DNA from: an uncultured Oscillibacter sp.
Lineage (GTDB): Bacteria > Bacillota > Clostridia > Oscillospirales > Oscillospiraceae
Direction: 5' to 3'
Length of the DNA stretch: 64,000 bases
NCBI GenBank assembly: GCA_910578935.1
Contig: CAJTSM010000003.1
Span: 1 to 64,000 of the forward strand
Made by a program: the position numbers and the translations under genes. Each line of letters begins with the position of its first letter. Within the stretch, counting starts at the first letter, position 1. Shown here in pieces: positions 15,487 to 24,224 of this stretch. Under the pieces are notes generated by a model, which saw nothing but the letters and a program-made list of their open reading frames with translations, was not told the DNA's origin and made no database searches.

Positions 15487-15820
15487 GGCAAGCGCCCCCC
15501 TTCAGCACCCGGCCCACGGCCCGGGCGTAGGCGTTCCAGGCGCCCTCCTTCTCCCGGAGGGCATCCCGGCCCTGTTTCGTCAGGTGGTAGTACCGCCGGG
15601 ATTTGCCGGACTCCGCCGTCCGCTCATAGGCGGTGACCAAGCCCTTTTCCTCCAGAGAATGGAGGAGGGGATAGAGGGTCCCCGCCTTGAGACGGAAGGC
15701 GTCCTCGCTCCTCTGCCGCAGCTCGCTTATCATCTGGTAGCCGTACAGGTCCCCGTCCTCCAGCAGCTTCAGCACCAGCAGGGACATGCTCCCGCTGACC
15801 AGGCTCTTTTCCAGTTCCAT
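15473..15820 (-). CDS. PadR-family transcriptional repressor
   Basis: 115 aa: MELEKSLVSGSMSLLVLKLL, then DGDLYGYQMISELRQRSEDAF and GTLYPLLHSLEEKGLVTAYE, the standard PadR winged helix with L-Y-G-Y and T-L-Y-P signatures. The C-terminal helix for dimerisation is short. It overlaps and precedes the SEDS-like membrane gene. A 21-bp-arm inverted repeat lies 14 bp upstream of its start codon and is the obvious autoregulatory operator. Confidence 0.9.
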   Translation of the reverse strand: MELEKSLVSGSMSLLVLKLLEDGDLYGYQMISELRQRSEDAFRLKAGTLYPLLHSLEEKGLVTAYERTAESGKSRRYYHLTKQGRDALREKEGAWNAYARAVGRVLKGGACLAGA

Positions 15821-15833
15821 ACAACGCCTCCTG

Positions 15834-15888
15834 ATAGATAGATTACCGATATATCTGTATGCGCATTATATATCGGAAATCTATCTAT
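15834..15888. promoter_or_regulatory. PadR operator candidate: 21-bp arms, 13-bp centre
   Basis: The left arm (15834-15854) begins ATAGATAGATTACCGATAT and the right arm (15868-15888) is its reverse complement at 20 of 21 positions. Each arm contains a TATATCGG core. Placed just before padR, this is a strong candidate for autorepression. The AT-rich centre may include the -10 element. Confidence 0.8.
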
Positions 15889-16016
15889 GTCAAGAGGGAG
15901 AGCTGGAAATTTTTTGTGGCATCTTCCTAAATCCGGCAAGGAAAGGTTGACGAAATGCCCATAGGGGCGGTATAATAACCTAATTTATTATAACATAGGA
16001 AACGGGAGGACCGGCT

Positions 16017-16883
16017 ATGTGGATTGCGGACAGATGGGAGGACTATGAGCTGCTGGACTGCGGCGGCGGGGAGCGCCTGGAGCGCTGGGACCGCCAGGTC
16101 CTGGTCCGTCCGGACCCCCAGGCTATCTGGGAGACGCCCAGGGAGCATCCGGCCTGGAGGAAGGCCGGGGGGCGCTATCTCCGCTCCTCTACCGGCGGGG
16201 GGCACTGGGAGAAAAAGGCCCTGCCGGAGAGCTGGAAAATCCGCTACCGGGATCTGACCTTCCAGGTGAAGCCCATGAACTTCAAGCACACGGGTCTATT
16301 CCCGGAACAGGCGGTGAACTGGGACTTTTGCGCGGAGAAGATCCAGAACGCCGGGCGGCCTGTTCGGGTATTGAACCTCTTCGCCTACACCGGTGGGGCC
16401 ACTGTGGCCTGCGCCAGGGCCGGGGCCAGCGTCTGCCACGTGGATGCCGCCAAGGGCATGGTGGCCTGGGCCCGGGAGAACGCGAAGCTCTCCGGCCTGT
16501 CTGAGGCCCCCATCCGCTGGATTGTGGATGACTGCGCCAAGTTCGTGGAACGGGAAATTCGCCGGGGGAAGACCTACGACGCCATTATTATGGACCCCCC
16601 CAGCTACGGCCGTGGTCCCGGGGGCGAGGTGTGGAAGCTGGAGGAGAACCTGTACCCCTTTGTGAAGCTCTGCGCCGGGGTGCTGTCGGACAAGCCTCTG
16701 TTCGTGCTCATCAACTCCTACACCACGGGTTTGGCTCCGTCGGTGCTGGGCTATCTTTTGAACCTCCTGGTGAAGGAGAAGTACGGTGGAAAATGTACCT
16801 GGGACGAGCTGGGCCTTCCGGTGACACAGACTGGCCTGGCCCTGCCCTGCGGGGCTACAGGCCGGTGGTCCTCCTTTTCTTGA
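16017..16883 (+). CDS. Class I SAM-dependent methyltransferase, RlmI-like group
   Basis: 288 aa. Motif I is VLNLFAYTGGATVACARAGA (about 120-140), followed by CHVDAAKGMVAWARENA and the DPPSYGRGPGG motif (about 197), which marks RNA m5C or related methyltransferases of COG1092. An upstream beta-domain (FKHTGLFPEQAVNWDF) matches the RlmI/RlmL-like family, though no PUA domain is present. The end (LPCGATGRW) is typical of the short Firmicutes version. Target RNA not determined. GGGAGG precedes the ATG. It is followed by repeat copy A and then the ECF genes. Confidence 0.85.
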   Translation: MWIADRWEDYELLDCGGGERLERWDRQVLVRPDPQAIWETPREHPAWRKAGGRYLRSSTGGGHWEKKALPESWKIRYRDLTFQVKPMNFKHTGLFPEQAVNWDFCAEKIQNAGRPVRVLNLFAYTGGATVACARAGASVCHVDAAKGMVAWARENAKLSGLSEAPIRWIVDDCAKFVEREIRRGKTYDAIIMDPPSYGRGPGGEVWKLEENLYPFVKLCAGVLSDKPLFVLINSYTTGLAPSVLGYLLNLLVKEKYGGKCTWDELGLPVTQTGLALPCGATGRWSSFS

Positions 16884-16894
16884 AAGATTTGGGG

Positions 16895-17020
16895 CCTCTT
16901 AGCGGCTCTGACGCTTAGAGGGCCCGTACACCCTTTAGGGTGAAAGTAGGCAAAAGAACTTTAGCGCGCTCTGGCAGTCTGGTGATGGACCAGGCTGAAG
17001 CGACGGCAACGCAGAAGGTG
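16895..17020 (+). repeat. Dispersed intergenic repeat, copy A
   Basis: This stretch shares an ordered series of motifs with 34871-35000: CTCTTAGCG, GCTTAGAG, GGCAAAAGAAC, CTTTAGCGCGCTCTG, GTCTGG, CGGCAACG and AGAA. Internal pairings (CTCTTAGCG with CGCTTAGAG, one mismatch) suggest an RNA-level fold. It sits directly before ecfA1. Function unknown. Confidence 0.65.
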
Positions 17021-17028
17021 GGAAAAGA

Positions 17029-17880
17029 ATGCCAACCATGATCCAAACCGAAAGCCTCCGCTTCGCCTACCCGGCGGACGAGGGGCAGAAGCCGGTGTAC
17101 GCCCTCCGGGGTGTGGACCTGACCATTGAGAAGGGCAGCTTTGTGGTGATTCTGGGCCACAACGGCTCCGGGAAGTCCACCCTGGCCAAGACCTTTAACG
17201 CCGTGCTCCTCCCTGCCGGGGGAAAGGTGTATGTGGAGGGCATGGACACCCTGGATCAAGAGCTCCTCTTAGCCATACGCCAGCGAGTGGGCATGGTGTT
17301 CCAGAACCCGGATAACCAGATTGTCGCCAACGTCGTCGAGGAAGATGTGGCTTTCGCCCCGGAGAACCTGGGCGTGCCCACGGAGGAAATTCGCCGCCGG
17401 GTGGACGCAGCCTTGAAGGCCGTAGGCATGGATGAGTTTGTCACCCATGCGCCCCATCTTCTCTCCGGCGGGCAGAAGCAGCGCATCGCCATCGCCGGGG
17501 TCATCGCCATGGAACCCGCCTGCGTGGTGCTGGACGAGGCCACTGCCATGCTGGACCCCACGGGTAGGCGGGAGGTGCTGACCACTATCCACCGTTTAAA
17601 TAAGGAAAAGGGCATTACCGTGATTTTGATCACCCACCACATGAACGAGGCAGAGGGGGCGGACCGGGTGGTGGTCATGAACGACGGCCGGGTGGACCTG
17701 GACGGGACGCCGGAGGAGGTGTTCAGCCAGGTGATCCGCCTCCGGCATCTGGGTTTGACGGTGCCGGACACCGTGGACCTGCTGGACCGTCTTCGGCAAA
17801 GGGGTTGGGATGTGCCTTTGGATGCCCTGAGCGCGGAGGACTGCGCCGCCGCCGTGGCGGGGGCTTTGAAGAAGGGATAG
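17029..17880 (+). CDS. ecfA1: ECF transporter ATPase EcfA1
   Basis: 283 aa ABC ATPase: Walker A GHNGSGKST (about 43-51), Q-loop in MVFQNPDNQIVANVVEED, signature LSGGQKQR, Walker B CVVLDEATAMLDP, and a switch His in ILITHHMNEAE. QNPDNQIV is characteristic of the EcfA1 half. With EcfA2 and EcfT it forms the energising module shared by several S subunits for vitamins or metals. No S component lies next to it, so this is a group II system. Confidence 0.95.
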   Translation: MPTMIQTESLRFAYPADEGQKPVYALRGVDLTIEKGSFVVILGHNGSGKSTLAKTFNAVLLPAGGKVYVEGMDTLDQELLLAIRQRVGMVFQNPDNQIVANVVEEDVAFAPENLGVPTEEIRRRVDAALKAVGMDEFVTHAPHLLSGGQKQRIAIAGVIAMEPACVVLDEATAMLDPTGRREVLTTIHRLNKEKGITVILITHHMNEAEGADRVVVMNDGRVDLDGTPEEVFSQVIRLRHLGLTVPDTVDLLDRLRQRGWDVPLDALSAEDCAAAVAGALKKG

Positions 17881-17891
17881 GAGGACCGGAC

Positions 17892-18755
17892 TTGCCGATT
17901 TTAGAGATTAAAAACCTGACGCATACCTACGGGATCGGAACGCCCTTCCGGCGCAGCGCGGTGGAGGACGTCAGCTTTGCCGTGGAGCAGGGGGAATTCT
18001 TAGGCGTCATCGGTCACACCGGGTCTGGGAAGTCCACCCTAATACAGCACCTGAACGGCCTCTTAAAGCCCACGTCCGGGCAGATTTTGCTGGACGGCAG
18101 GGACATCTGGGCCGAGCCCAAGAAAATACGGAACATCCGCTTCCAGGTGGGGCTGGTGTTCCAGTACCCGGAGTACCAGCTCTTCGAGGAGACGGTCTAT
18201 AAGGACATCTCGTTCGGCCCCAAGAACCAGGGGAAAACCGGGGATGAGCTGGACCACGCCGTCCGGGAGGCCGCCCGTCTGGTGGGCCTCCGGGATGAGC
18301 ATTTGGGAAAATCTCCCTTCGAGCTCTCCGGCGGCCAGAAGCGCCGGGTGGCCCTGGCGGGAGTCCTGGCCATGGAGCCCAAAGTTCTAGTGCTGGACGA
18401 GCCCACGGCGGGTCTGGACCCGGCGGGCCGGGAAAACCTGATGGCCAACATCCGGGAGTACCACCGGAACAGAGGGACCACCATCATTTTAGTCAGCCAC
18501 AGCATGGACGAGATCGCCCAGAATGTAGACCGTATCCTGGTGCTGAAATCCGCCCATATCCTCATGAGCGGGACCCCGGCGGAGGTCTTCACCCGGGCGG
18601 AGGAGCTCCTTTCCGCCGGGCTGGACGTGCCCCAAATCACCCGGGTGGCCATGGCCCTCCGGGACCGGGGTTTGCCCATTGATCCCGCTGTCTACACCGT
18701 GGAGGCCCTGGAGCGCCAGCTCCTGGACCTGAAAGGGGGCGGGGCCCCATGCTGA
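17892..18755 (+). CDS. ecfA2: ECF transporter ATPase EcfA2
   Basis: I set the start at TTG 17892 because AGGAGG lies 7 bp upstream and the product then begins (M)PILEIKNLTHTYG; the ATG at 17805 would overlap ecfA1 by 76 bp. 287 aa with Walker A GHTGSGKST, VFQYPEYQLFEETVYKDISF, which is typical of EcfA2, signature LSGGQKRR and Walker B VLVLDEPTAGLDP. The neighbours are ecfA1 (11 bp upstream) and ecfT (7 bp overlap). Confidence 0.93.
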   Translation: MPILEIKNLTHTYGIGTPFRRSAVEDVSFAVEQGEFLGVIGHTGSGKSTLIQHLNGLLKPTSGQILLDGRDIWAEPKKIRNIRFQVGLVFQYPEYQLFEETVYKDISFGPKNQGKTGDELDHAVREAARLVGLRDEHLGKSPFELSGGQKRRVALAGVLAMEPKVLVLDEPTAGLDPAGRENLMANIREYHRNRGTTIILVSHSMDEIAQNVDRILVLKSAHILMSGTPAEVFTRAEELLSAGLDVPQITRVAMALRDRGLPIDPAVYTVEALERQLLDLKGGGAPC

Positions 18756-19555
18756 AGGATATCACCCTGGGCCAGTATTTCCCGGGAAATACCCCCGCCC
18801 ACAAGCTGGACCCCCGGACGAAAATCCTGCTGGTGGTGCTGTATATCACGGCTTTGTTTACAGCCGGGAGCTTTCTGGCCTACGGCCTGATGGCGGTGGT
18901 GTTGGCGGCCTGTGTCCGTGTGTCCAAGGTGGGGCTTCGGGCCCTTGTGAAGGGTCTAAAGCCTGTGCTGTTCATCATCGTGTTCACCGGCATTTTGAAC
19001 CTGTTTTTTACTCCTGGTGAGGGGGTCCTCTGGGCGTGGGGGCCGCTTCATATCACGGAGACGGGCCTCCGAAACGCGGCCTTTATGGTGCTGCGCATCA
19101 TGCTCCTTATCATGGGGACCTTCCTCATGACTTATACCACCAGCCCCATCAGCCTTACCGACGGTTTGGAGCGGCTGCTGAACGGCTTAAAGCGCTTCCA
19201 TGTCCCGGTCCACGAGCTAACTATGATTATGTCCATCGCCCTGCGGTTCATCCCCACGCTGATCGAGGAGACGGATAAAATTATGTCCGCTCAGAAAGCT
19301 CGGGGCGCGGACTTCGAGAGCGGAAATTTGAAGGAAAAGGCGAAGGCCCTGGTGCCGATCCTGGTGCCGTTGTTCATCAGCGCTTTCCGCCGGGCGGATG
19401 AGCTGGCCACGGCCATGGAGTGCCGCTGCTACCACGGCGGGGAGGGGCGAACGAAGCTCCATGTACTGCAATATGAGCGCCGGGACTATATTGCCCTGAC
19501 TCTGGGTGTGCTGATCCTAGCGGGGGTTATTGCTCTGCGGACCTTTGGATTGTAA
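18749..19555 (+). CDS. ecfT: ECF transporter transmembrane subunit EcfT
   Basis: 268 aa integral membrane protein that begins MLKDITLGQYFPGNTPAHKL and continues with DPRTK, the standard EcfT entry. Several hydrophobic segments follow, then the coupling helices with the ARG motif (SAQKARGADF near 190), and a second Arg-containing helix (ATAMECRCYHGG). It overlaps ecfA2 by 7 bp and completes the energising module. Confidence 0.95.
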   Translation: MLKDITLGQYFPGNTPAHKLDPRTKILLVVLYITALFTAGSFLAYGLMAVVLAACVRVSKVGLRALVKGLKPVLFIIVFTGILNLFFTPGEGVLWAWGPLHITETGLRNAAFMVLRIMLLIMGTFLMTYTTSPISLTDGLERLLNGLKRFHVPVHELTMIMSIALRFIPTLIEETDKIMSAQKARGADFESGNLKEKAKALVPILVPLFISAFRRADELATAMECRCYHGGEGRTKLHVLQYERRDYIALTLGVLILAGVIALRTFGL

Positions 19556-19568
19556 GGGGGGAACAAGC

Positions 19569-20465
19569 ATGAACGGGAAGCGGGATTGGATGAAGTGTCT
19601 GACATTAGTTCTCTGCGCGGCGCTGCTGGGGCTGAACCTCTGGCTGCTCCGCCAGATATCGGACCTGCGCGCGCAGCTCAGCAATGTCAATGGGAATGTC
19701 AAGGTCTGGACAGAGGATATAAAGACCTATGTGGCGTCCCGTTTCTCCCAGATGGAGAGCGCGGAAAAGATGGTACAGGACTGGGACTATACTGTATCTT
19801 TGAATAAGGAGAGGCAAGGCTTGGACGCGGCGGTTACTGTGACGCTGAGAGAATGGGGAGAGGATACCGTCGTGGAGCTGCTGTGGACAAACGCAAGAGA
19901 TGGCGGCCATGGTTCTGTCTCTATGTCCGGCAGAGGGGCCGGACGCTTTGCCGGTACTCTGGAGCTGCCCCTGGAGGGGGATCAGGAGTACATGCTGGAG
20001 GCGGTGATTCGAAGCGGTGGAACGGAGCGGCGGGAAGACTTGGGTTATCTCGGCGATACGTTGGAACTGCTGCCGGTCCAGTGCTACGGCTGGGGACTCA
20101 GCGGGCCGGATTATATCCGGGACAACGAACAAGACGGCACGTTGTCGGTGAAGAACTGCGAGGTGGAGCTGAGGGGCGACGGCAAAACCCCGCCTCAGCT
20201 CTCCGATCAGATGTTCCGCCTCCGGCGCAATGGCGAGATCGCGGCGGAAAAAACGGCTATGTTTGGGAATACCATAGATCAGTATACCTGCGAAGAATTG
20301 TCTGCGAAAGCCCGGATCGGAGACGAGTTTATCCTGTCCTTCTTCTGCCGGGATGCATCCGGCTTGGGCTATGAGTTTTTTCTGGATGGCTGGACGATCG
20401 GAGAGGGCGGCCTTGGGGAGCATCTCGCCCCTGGGGTGGACTGGCCTAAACTCACCTGGGACTAA
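19569..20465 (+). CDS. Membrane-anchored hypothetical protein, first of two tandem paralogues
   Basis: The start at 19569 has AAGGGGGG upstream; a 13-codon upstream extension has no site. 298 aa: short basic head, one TM anchor (LTLVLCAALLGLNLWLL), a coiled stretch (RQISDLRAQLSNVNGNVKVW), then an extracytoplasmic beta-rich domain. The next gene has a near-identical anchor and the same domain order (a TYMLEAVIRSGG-like region, ELLPVQCYGWGL matched there by DLLPVQLAAYPD). I do not recognise the family. It follows ecfT with a 13-bp gap and may be co-transcribed. Confidence 0.7.
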   Translation: MNGKRDWMKCLTLVLCAALLGLNLWLLRQISDLRAQLSNVNGNVKVWTEDIKTYVASRFSQMESAEKMVQDWDYTVSLNKERQGLDAAVTVTLREWGEDTVVELLWTNARDGGHGSVSMSGRGAGRFAGTLELPLEGDQEYMLEAVIRSGGTERREDLGYLGDTLELLPVQCYGWGLSGPDYIRDNEQDGTLSVKNCEVELRGDGKTPPQLSDQMFRLRRNGEIAAEKTAMFGNTIDQYTCEELSAKARIGDEFILSFFCRDASGLGYEFFLDGWTIGEGGLGEHLAPGVDWPKLTWD

Positions 20466-20645
20466 GAACCTGTGTACATAGCTGTGGAACGTTGTCTGGG
20501 CGGCCTTCTTCCCGCTATACTGCGTCGTTTTTTCCTGCAATCCGTCAGGATGGCTGCGAAGATCTTCTTGTCCGGCGGGAAAAATCCGCGCTCATCCAGC
20601 ACCCCCCGACTATGAATACAGATTCTAAGCGAAAAGGAGGCCGGA
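20466..20645. other. 180-bp gap between the tandem paralogues
   Basis: No clear promoter or terminator. It contains GAACCTGTGTACATAG just after the stop and an AAAAGGAGG ribosome site at its end. The length is odd for an otherwise compact plus-strand run and might be a small inserted repeat. Confidence 0.4.
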
Positions 20646-21476
20646 ATGGACGGGAAGAAGAGCCGGATACAGATTTTGACGCTGGTCCTCTGCGCGGTGC
20701 TGCTGGGGCTGAACCTCTGGCAGCTCCGCCGGATTTTAAATCTGCAAAAGCAAACCCGCAGTGTCCCGGATACCGTCACGAACCAACTCGGCCTGCCGGA
20801 GGAACTCTCTGAACAACTGGAAGCGGCAAAGAAAACGCCGGACGTTGCCTGGGCGGAATGCGCCCGCATTGATCCGGCAGCCCGAACTATGACCCTCTGC
20901 ATTTACTTGGAGCGCCTGAACGCAGGCGATACTTATTCCGTCAATGTCCGTTACGGCATGGACGGCCAATCCGGCGTGGCATCCCTGCACCGTCTCCCGG
21001 GCGGTGCGCTGGGCGGAGAATTCACCCTTCCGCTGGAGGCGGACGGCGGTCTTGAAATTGCTCAATCCGACGGAACCGTGCTGTTTCGCCGGGGCTGCCT
21101 GACAGACCTGCTGCCGGTACAGCTGGCCGCCTATCCTGACCTGCTGCTGGCGGAGGGAATGGCATATTTGCGGGAATGCCGGATTGAGCTGACAACTCCT
21201 CAGGGGGGCTGTGCAGAGGTTGCTGAGGTGGAGGGTCGGGTGGACTGGAACAGGGAAACCATTTTCGAGGGGACCTGCGGGGATATCTCTCAAGGGCTGG
21301 TAAAGCTGGAGCCCTGGACACATCCTTTTACGGAGGGGGATACGCTGGAATACCACTTCCTTTGTACCGACCGGTACGGCCTCCGGTATGATTTTACCCT
21401 GTTTAAAAGACCGGCCGAAGAACTGGAAGACGGTCCGGAGCGCTGCCGGCCTGTTCTCCTTTGGCCGGAGGAGTGA
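20646..21476 (+). CDS. Membrane-anchored hypothetical protein, second tandem paralogue
   Basis: 276 aa: MDGKKSRIQILTLVLCAVLL then GLNLWQLRRILNLQKQ, a single N-terminal anchor with a short coiled region, then an outside domain. The anchor DNA is nearly the same as in the preceding gene (CTCTGCGCGG, CTGCTGGGGCTGAACCTCTGG-like), showing tandem duplication followed by divergence of the outer domain. No enzyme motif is seen. It ends 9 bp before truA. Confidence 0.7.
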   Translation: MDGKKSRIQILTLVLCAVLLGLNLWQLRRILNLQKQTRSVPDTVTNQLGLPEELSEQLEAAKKTPDVAWAECARIDPAARTMTLCIYLERLNAGDTYSVNVRYGMDGQSGVASLHRLPGGALGGEFTLPLEADGGLEIAQSDGTVLFRRGCLTDLLPVQLAAYPDLLLAEGMAYLRECRIELTTPQGGCAEVAEVEGRVDWNRETIFEGTCGDISQGLVKLEPWTHPFTEGDTLEYHFLCTDRYGLRYDFTLFKRPAEELEDGPERCRPVLLWPEE

Positions 21477-21485
21477 GGAGAGCCT

Positions 21486-22244
21486 ATGCGCAACATTGCC
21501 TTGAAACTTACTTACAACGGCACTGCCTATCACGGCTGGCAGGTGCAGAAAAATGCCGTTTCCGTTTGCGAGACTCTGCAAAAGGCGATCTCCAAGGTAT
21601 GCGGCGGGGAGAGTGTCCGCCTCACCGGCTGCGGCCGGACGGACGCTGGGGTCCACGCGGAGCGGTACGTGGCCAACTTCCGCACGGAGAGCCGCATCCC
21701 CATCGACCGGATGCCTTACGCCATCAACACCCATACTCCGGAGGACATTGCCGTCCGGGAGGCGGTGGAGGTTCCGGGGGACTTTAACGCTATCGGTTCC
21801 TGCGTCAAGAAAGAATACACCTATCGAATCTACAACTCCCGCTTCAAAAACCCCTTTTATGTGAACCGGGCCTATTTTTATCCGAAGCGGCTGGACGAGG
21901 ACTTTTTGAACCGGGCGGCCCATATGTTTGTGGGGACCCATGATTTCCGGGCTGTTCGGTCGGTGGGTACGGAGACGAAAACTACAGTCCGCACGATCTA
22001 TTGGTGCGACGTGGCACGGAGCGGGGACCTCTTGGAACTAAAGGTGTGCGCCGACGGTTTTTTGTACAACATGGTCCGGGCGATTACCGGCACGGTGCTC
22101 TACGCCGCTGAAGGAAAATTTGTCCCGGAAGATATCCCTGCTATTTTAGAGAGCGGGGACCGGACCTTGGCGGGGCCCACGGTGCCCCCCGGTGGATTGT
22201 ACCTGACAAGAATTTGGTATGAGGATGAACGGCTGAATGACTGA
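21486..22244 (+). CDS. truA: tRNA pseudouridine(38-40) synthase TruA
   Basis: 252 aa: MRNIALKLTYNGTAYHGWQV, the catalytic-Asp motif TGCGRTDAGVHAERYVANF (Asp about residue 52) and the TruA signature DFRAVRSVGTETKTTVRTIY. C-terminal FLYNMVRAITGTVLYAAEGK. It isomerises U38-U40 in tRNA anticodon arms. GAGGAGAG precedes the ATG. Its end overlaps the next gene by 8 bp. Confidence 0.95.
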   Translation: MRNIALKLTYNGTAYHGWQVQKNAVSVCETLQKAISKVCGGESVRLTGCGRTDAGVHAERYVANFRTESRIPIDRMPYAINTHTPEDIAVREAVEVPGDFNAIGSCVKKEYTYRIYNSRFKNPFYVNRAYFYPKRLDEDFLNRAAHMFVGTHDFRAVRSVGTETKTTVRTIYWCDVARSGDLLELKVCADGFLYNMVRAITGTVLYAAEGKFVPEDIPAILESGDRTLAGPTVPPGGLYLTRIWYEDERLND

Positions 22245-23397
22245 GAAACATGAGGACAAATCCAAAGAAAGACGGCACCCGGTTCGCAGTTTTTTGAGTT
22301 TTCTCCTGATGCTGGCGGCGGTGCTTTTGGTAGTGTTCTTTGCGGCTTACCGAGACGGCACCGGCTTTGATGTCCTCCGGCGGTATCTCCATTACGGAAG
22401 AGCGGAACAGGTGGGAGGGGAGGCGGTTTACCACTATGAAGCTGCTTCCAAAAACCGCTTTGCCCTTCTTGGAGAAAACTTGGTAGTGTTGTCGGATGCT
22501 TCCCTGAGTGTGTTGGGCAGCGGGGGAGAAGAAATTTGGTCTGCCCCGGTCAATATGACGGCCCCAGCTCTGTCCTCCGGCGGCGGCAGGGCGGTGGCCT
22601 ATGATGTTGGGGGAACGGCGCTGTATGTTGTGGACCAGACGGGCCTTTTGTTGGAGCTGACCGCTGACGAAGAGGAACCATACATATCCGCTACATTGAA
22701 TAAGAACGGCGTGCTGGCGGTGACGGCCCAGAAGCACGGCTATAAAGGCAGTGTCAAAGTCTATGACCGGACTTTGGGAGCGGAGCAGGCTTTTGAGTTT
22801 AAATCCTCCCAGCGCTTTGTCCTGGATGGGTATGTACTGGGAGATACGCTGGCGGCGGTGACCCTGGGCCAGGAAAACGGCGTTTTTGTCAGTAACATCG
22901 TGCTTTATAAAATGCCGAAAGAGGAGCCGGAAGGGGATTACAGTGTCTCCGGAGGCTTGGTGGCGGCAATTGGGGAACAGGAAGGGCGGCTGGTGACGGT
23001 TTCCGATACTGCTTTGACATTTGCCAATGCCGGTGGTGAGACAATTGGAACCTACGCTTACAGCGGCTCTTATCTCCGGGAGTATGATCTGGGAGGTACG
23101 GGTTTTGTGGCGCTGCTGCTGAACCGTTACCGCTCCGGCAGTGTCGGACGGCTGGTTACTGTGGATCAGAAGGGGGAAGAGATAGGCTCTCTGGATATTC
23201 GGGAGGAGGTTTTGAGCCTGTCTGCCTCTGGCCGGTATCTTGCGCTGCTTTATGCGGACCATCTGACGGTATATAATCAGGACCTTCAGCCTTACGCCAC
23301 CCTCCGGGGAACAGGGGATGCCAGGGATGCCCTGATGCGCCCCGACGGTTCGGTGCTGCTGCTGTCCGCCAATTCCGCCAGCCTGTTTTTACCTTGA
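22237..23397 (+). CDS. DUF5711-type membrane-anchored beta-propeller-like protein
   Basis: 386 aa. A basic cytoplasmic head (MTEKHEDKSKERRHPVRS) precedes one TM segment (LSFLLMLAAVLLVVFFAAY), and the rest is outside with repeating beta strands (FALLGENLVVLSDASLSVLG; VAYDVGGTALYVVDQTG; LYADHLTVYNQDLQ), as in DUF5711/WD-like propellers. Role unknown. It overlaps truA and is followed by cvpA, a gene order common in Oscillospiraceae to my knowledge. Confidence 0.75.
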   Translation: MTEKHEDKSKERRHPVRSFLSFLLMLAAVLLVVFFAAYRDGTGFDVLRRYLHYGRAEQVGGEAVYHYEAASKNRFALLGENLVVLSDASLSVLGSGGEEIWSAPVNMTAPALSSGGGRAVAYDVGGTALYVVDQTGLLLELTADEEEPYISATLNKNGVLAVTAQKHGYKGSVKVYDRTLGAEQAFEFKSSQRFVLDGYVLGDTLAAVTLGQENGVFVSNIVLYKMPKEEPEGDYSVSGGLVAAIGEQEGRLVTVSDTALTFANAGGETIGTYAYSGSYLREYDLGGTGFVALLLNRYRSGSVGRLVTVDQKGEEIGSLDIREEVLSLSASGRYLALLYADHLTVYNQDLQPYATLRGTGDARDALMRPDGSVLLLSANSASLFLP

Positions 23398-23455
23398 CTG
23401 CATGAAAATAAGCGGCGTGTTCACAAAACGTTTACAGGGGAAGAGGTAGGAAAGT

Positions 23456-24139
23456 TTGACGACACCTGTTATAATAGATGCTATCGCCGTGGCGGTGCTG
23501 GCGGGATTTTCGGTTTGGGGAGCTTGGAAGGGCTTGCTTCGGACCCTGGCCGGCCTGCTGGTGCTGGCACTGTCCCTGGCGGGGGCGGGAATGATCGCTT
23601 CGGCCCTGTCAGCCCCGGCGGCAAAGCTCATCGCCCCGGTCATTGAAAGGCGGATCGAAACCCGCCTGGAAGAAGCCGTTCAGGAACAGCTCCCGGGGAG
23701 CGCCCAGGAGGAAGCTCTGCCCCTGACGGAACTGCTGGATCTTCTGGGCGTGGATCAAGCCCGGCGGGATGCCCTGGTGTCCCGGACAGAGAAGAGCGTC
23801 CGGGACACCGGCGCCTCCCTGGCGGCCGCTTTGGTGGAAAGTTTGGCCCAATCTGTGCTCTATGGCGTATTGTACATGCTTTCCTTTGTTCTGCTGACCT
23901 TGGCGCTGCACCTTCTGGTGCGGATGCTGGACACGGTGTTGAAACTGCCGGGCCTCCACGGGCTGAACGCCGTAGGAGGCGGCTTGGTTGGTTTGGCGGA
24001 GGGGGCTTTGCTGCTGTTTCTGGCGGTATGGGTGCTGCGTCTGGTGGGGGTTTCTTTCAACGGACAGGAAGACAGCCAGATTTTCCGGTTTTTTACGACC
24101 CATACACCCCTGGATGCTTTGGAGTTTCTGGGGATATAA
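23456..24139 (+). CDS. cvpA: CvpA-family membrane protein
   Basis: The start is a TTG with AGAGGTAGG upstream. 227 aa with TM segments near residues 5-45 and 125-205 and a soluble helical insert between, the enlarged CvpA layout of Firmicutes. The start (DAIAVAVLAGFSVWGAWKGL) and the late GLAEGALLLFLAVWVLRLV segment fit. In E. coli CvpA affects colicin V export and envelope stress; in Firmicutes its role is unclear. Confidence 0.8.
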   Translation: MTTPVIIDAIAVAVLAGFSVWGAWKGLLRTLAGLLVLALSLAGAGMIASALSAPAAKLIAPVIERRIETRLEEAVQEQLPGSAQEEALPLTELLDLLGVDQARRDALVSRTEKSVRDTGASLAAALVESLAQSVLYGVLYMLSFVLLTLALHLLVRMLDTVLKLPGLHGLNAVGGGLVGLAEGALLLFLAVWVLRLVGVSFNGQEDSQIFRFFTTHTPLDALEFLGI

Positions 24140-24224
24140 AGATTTCCCCGGTTTGGCCGGGGGGCCTTCATGAGGCCCGATATCAAATGATCAGCGCCTG
24201 CGGGCGCGTGGAGGTTTAAAAGGT

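Noticed and set aside
17029..19555. Dedicated S component for the ECF module
   Set aside because: The following genes are single-anchor proteins, not six-TM S subunits.
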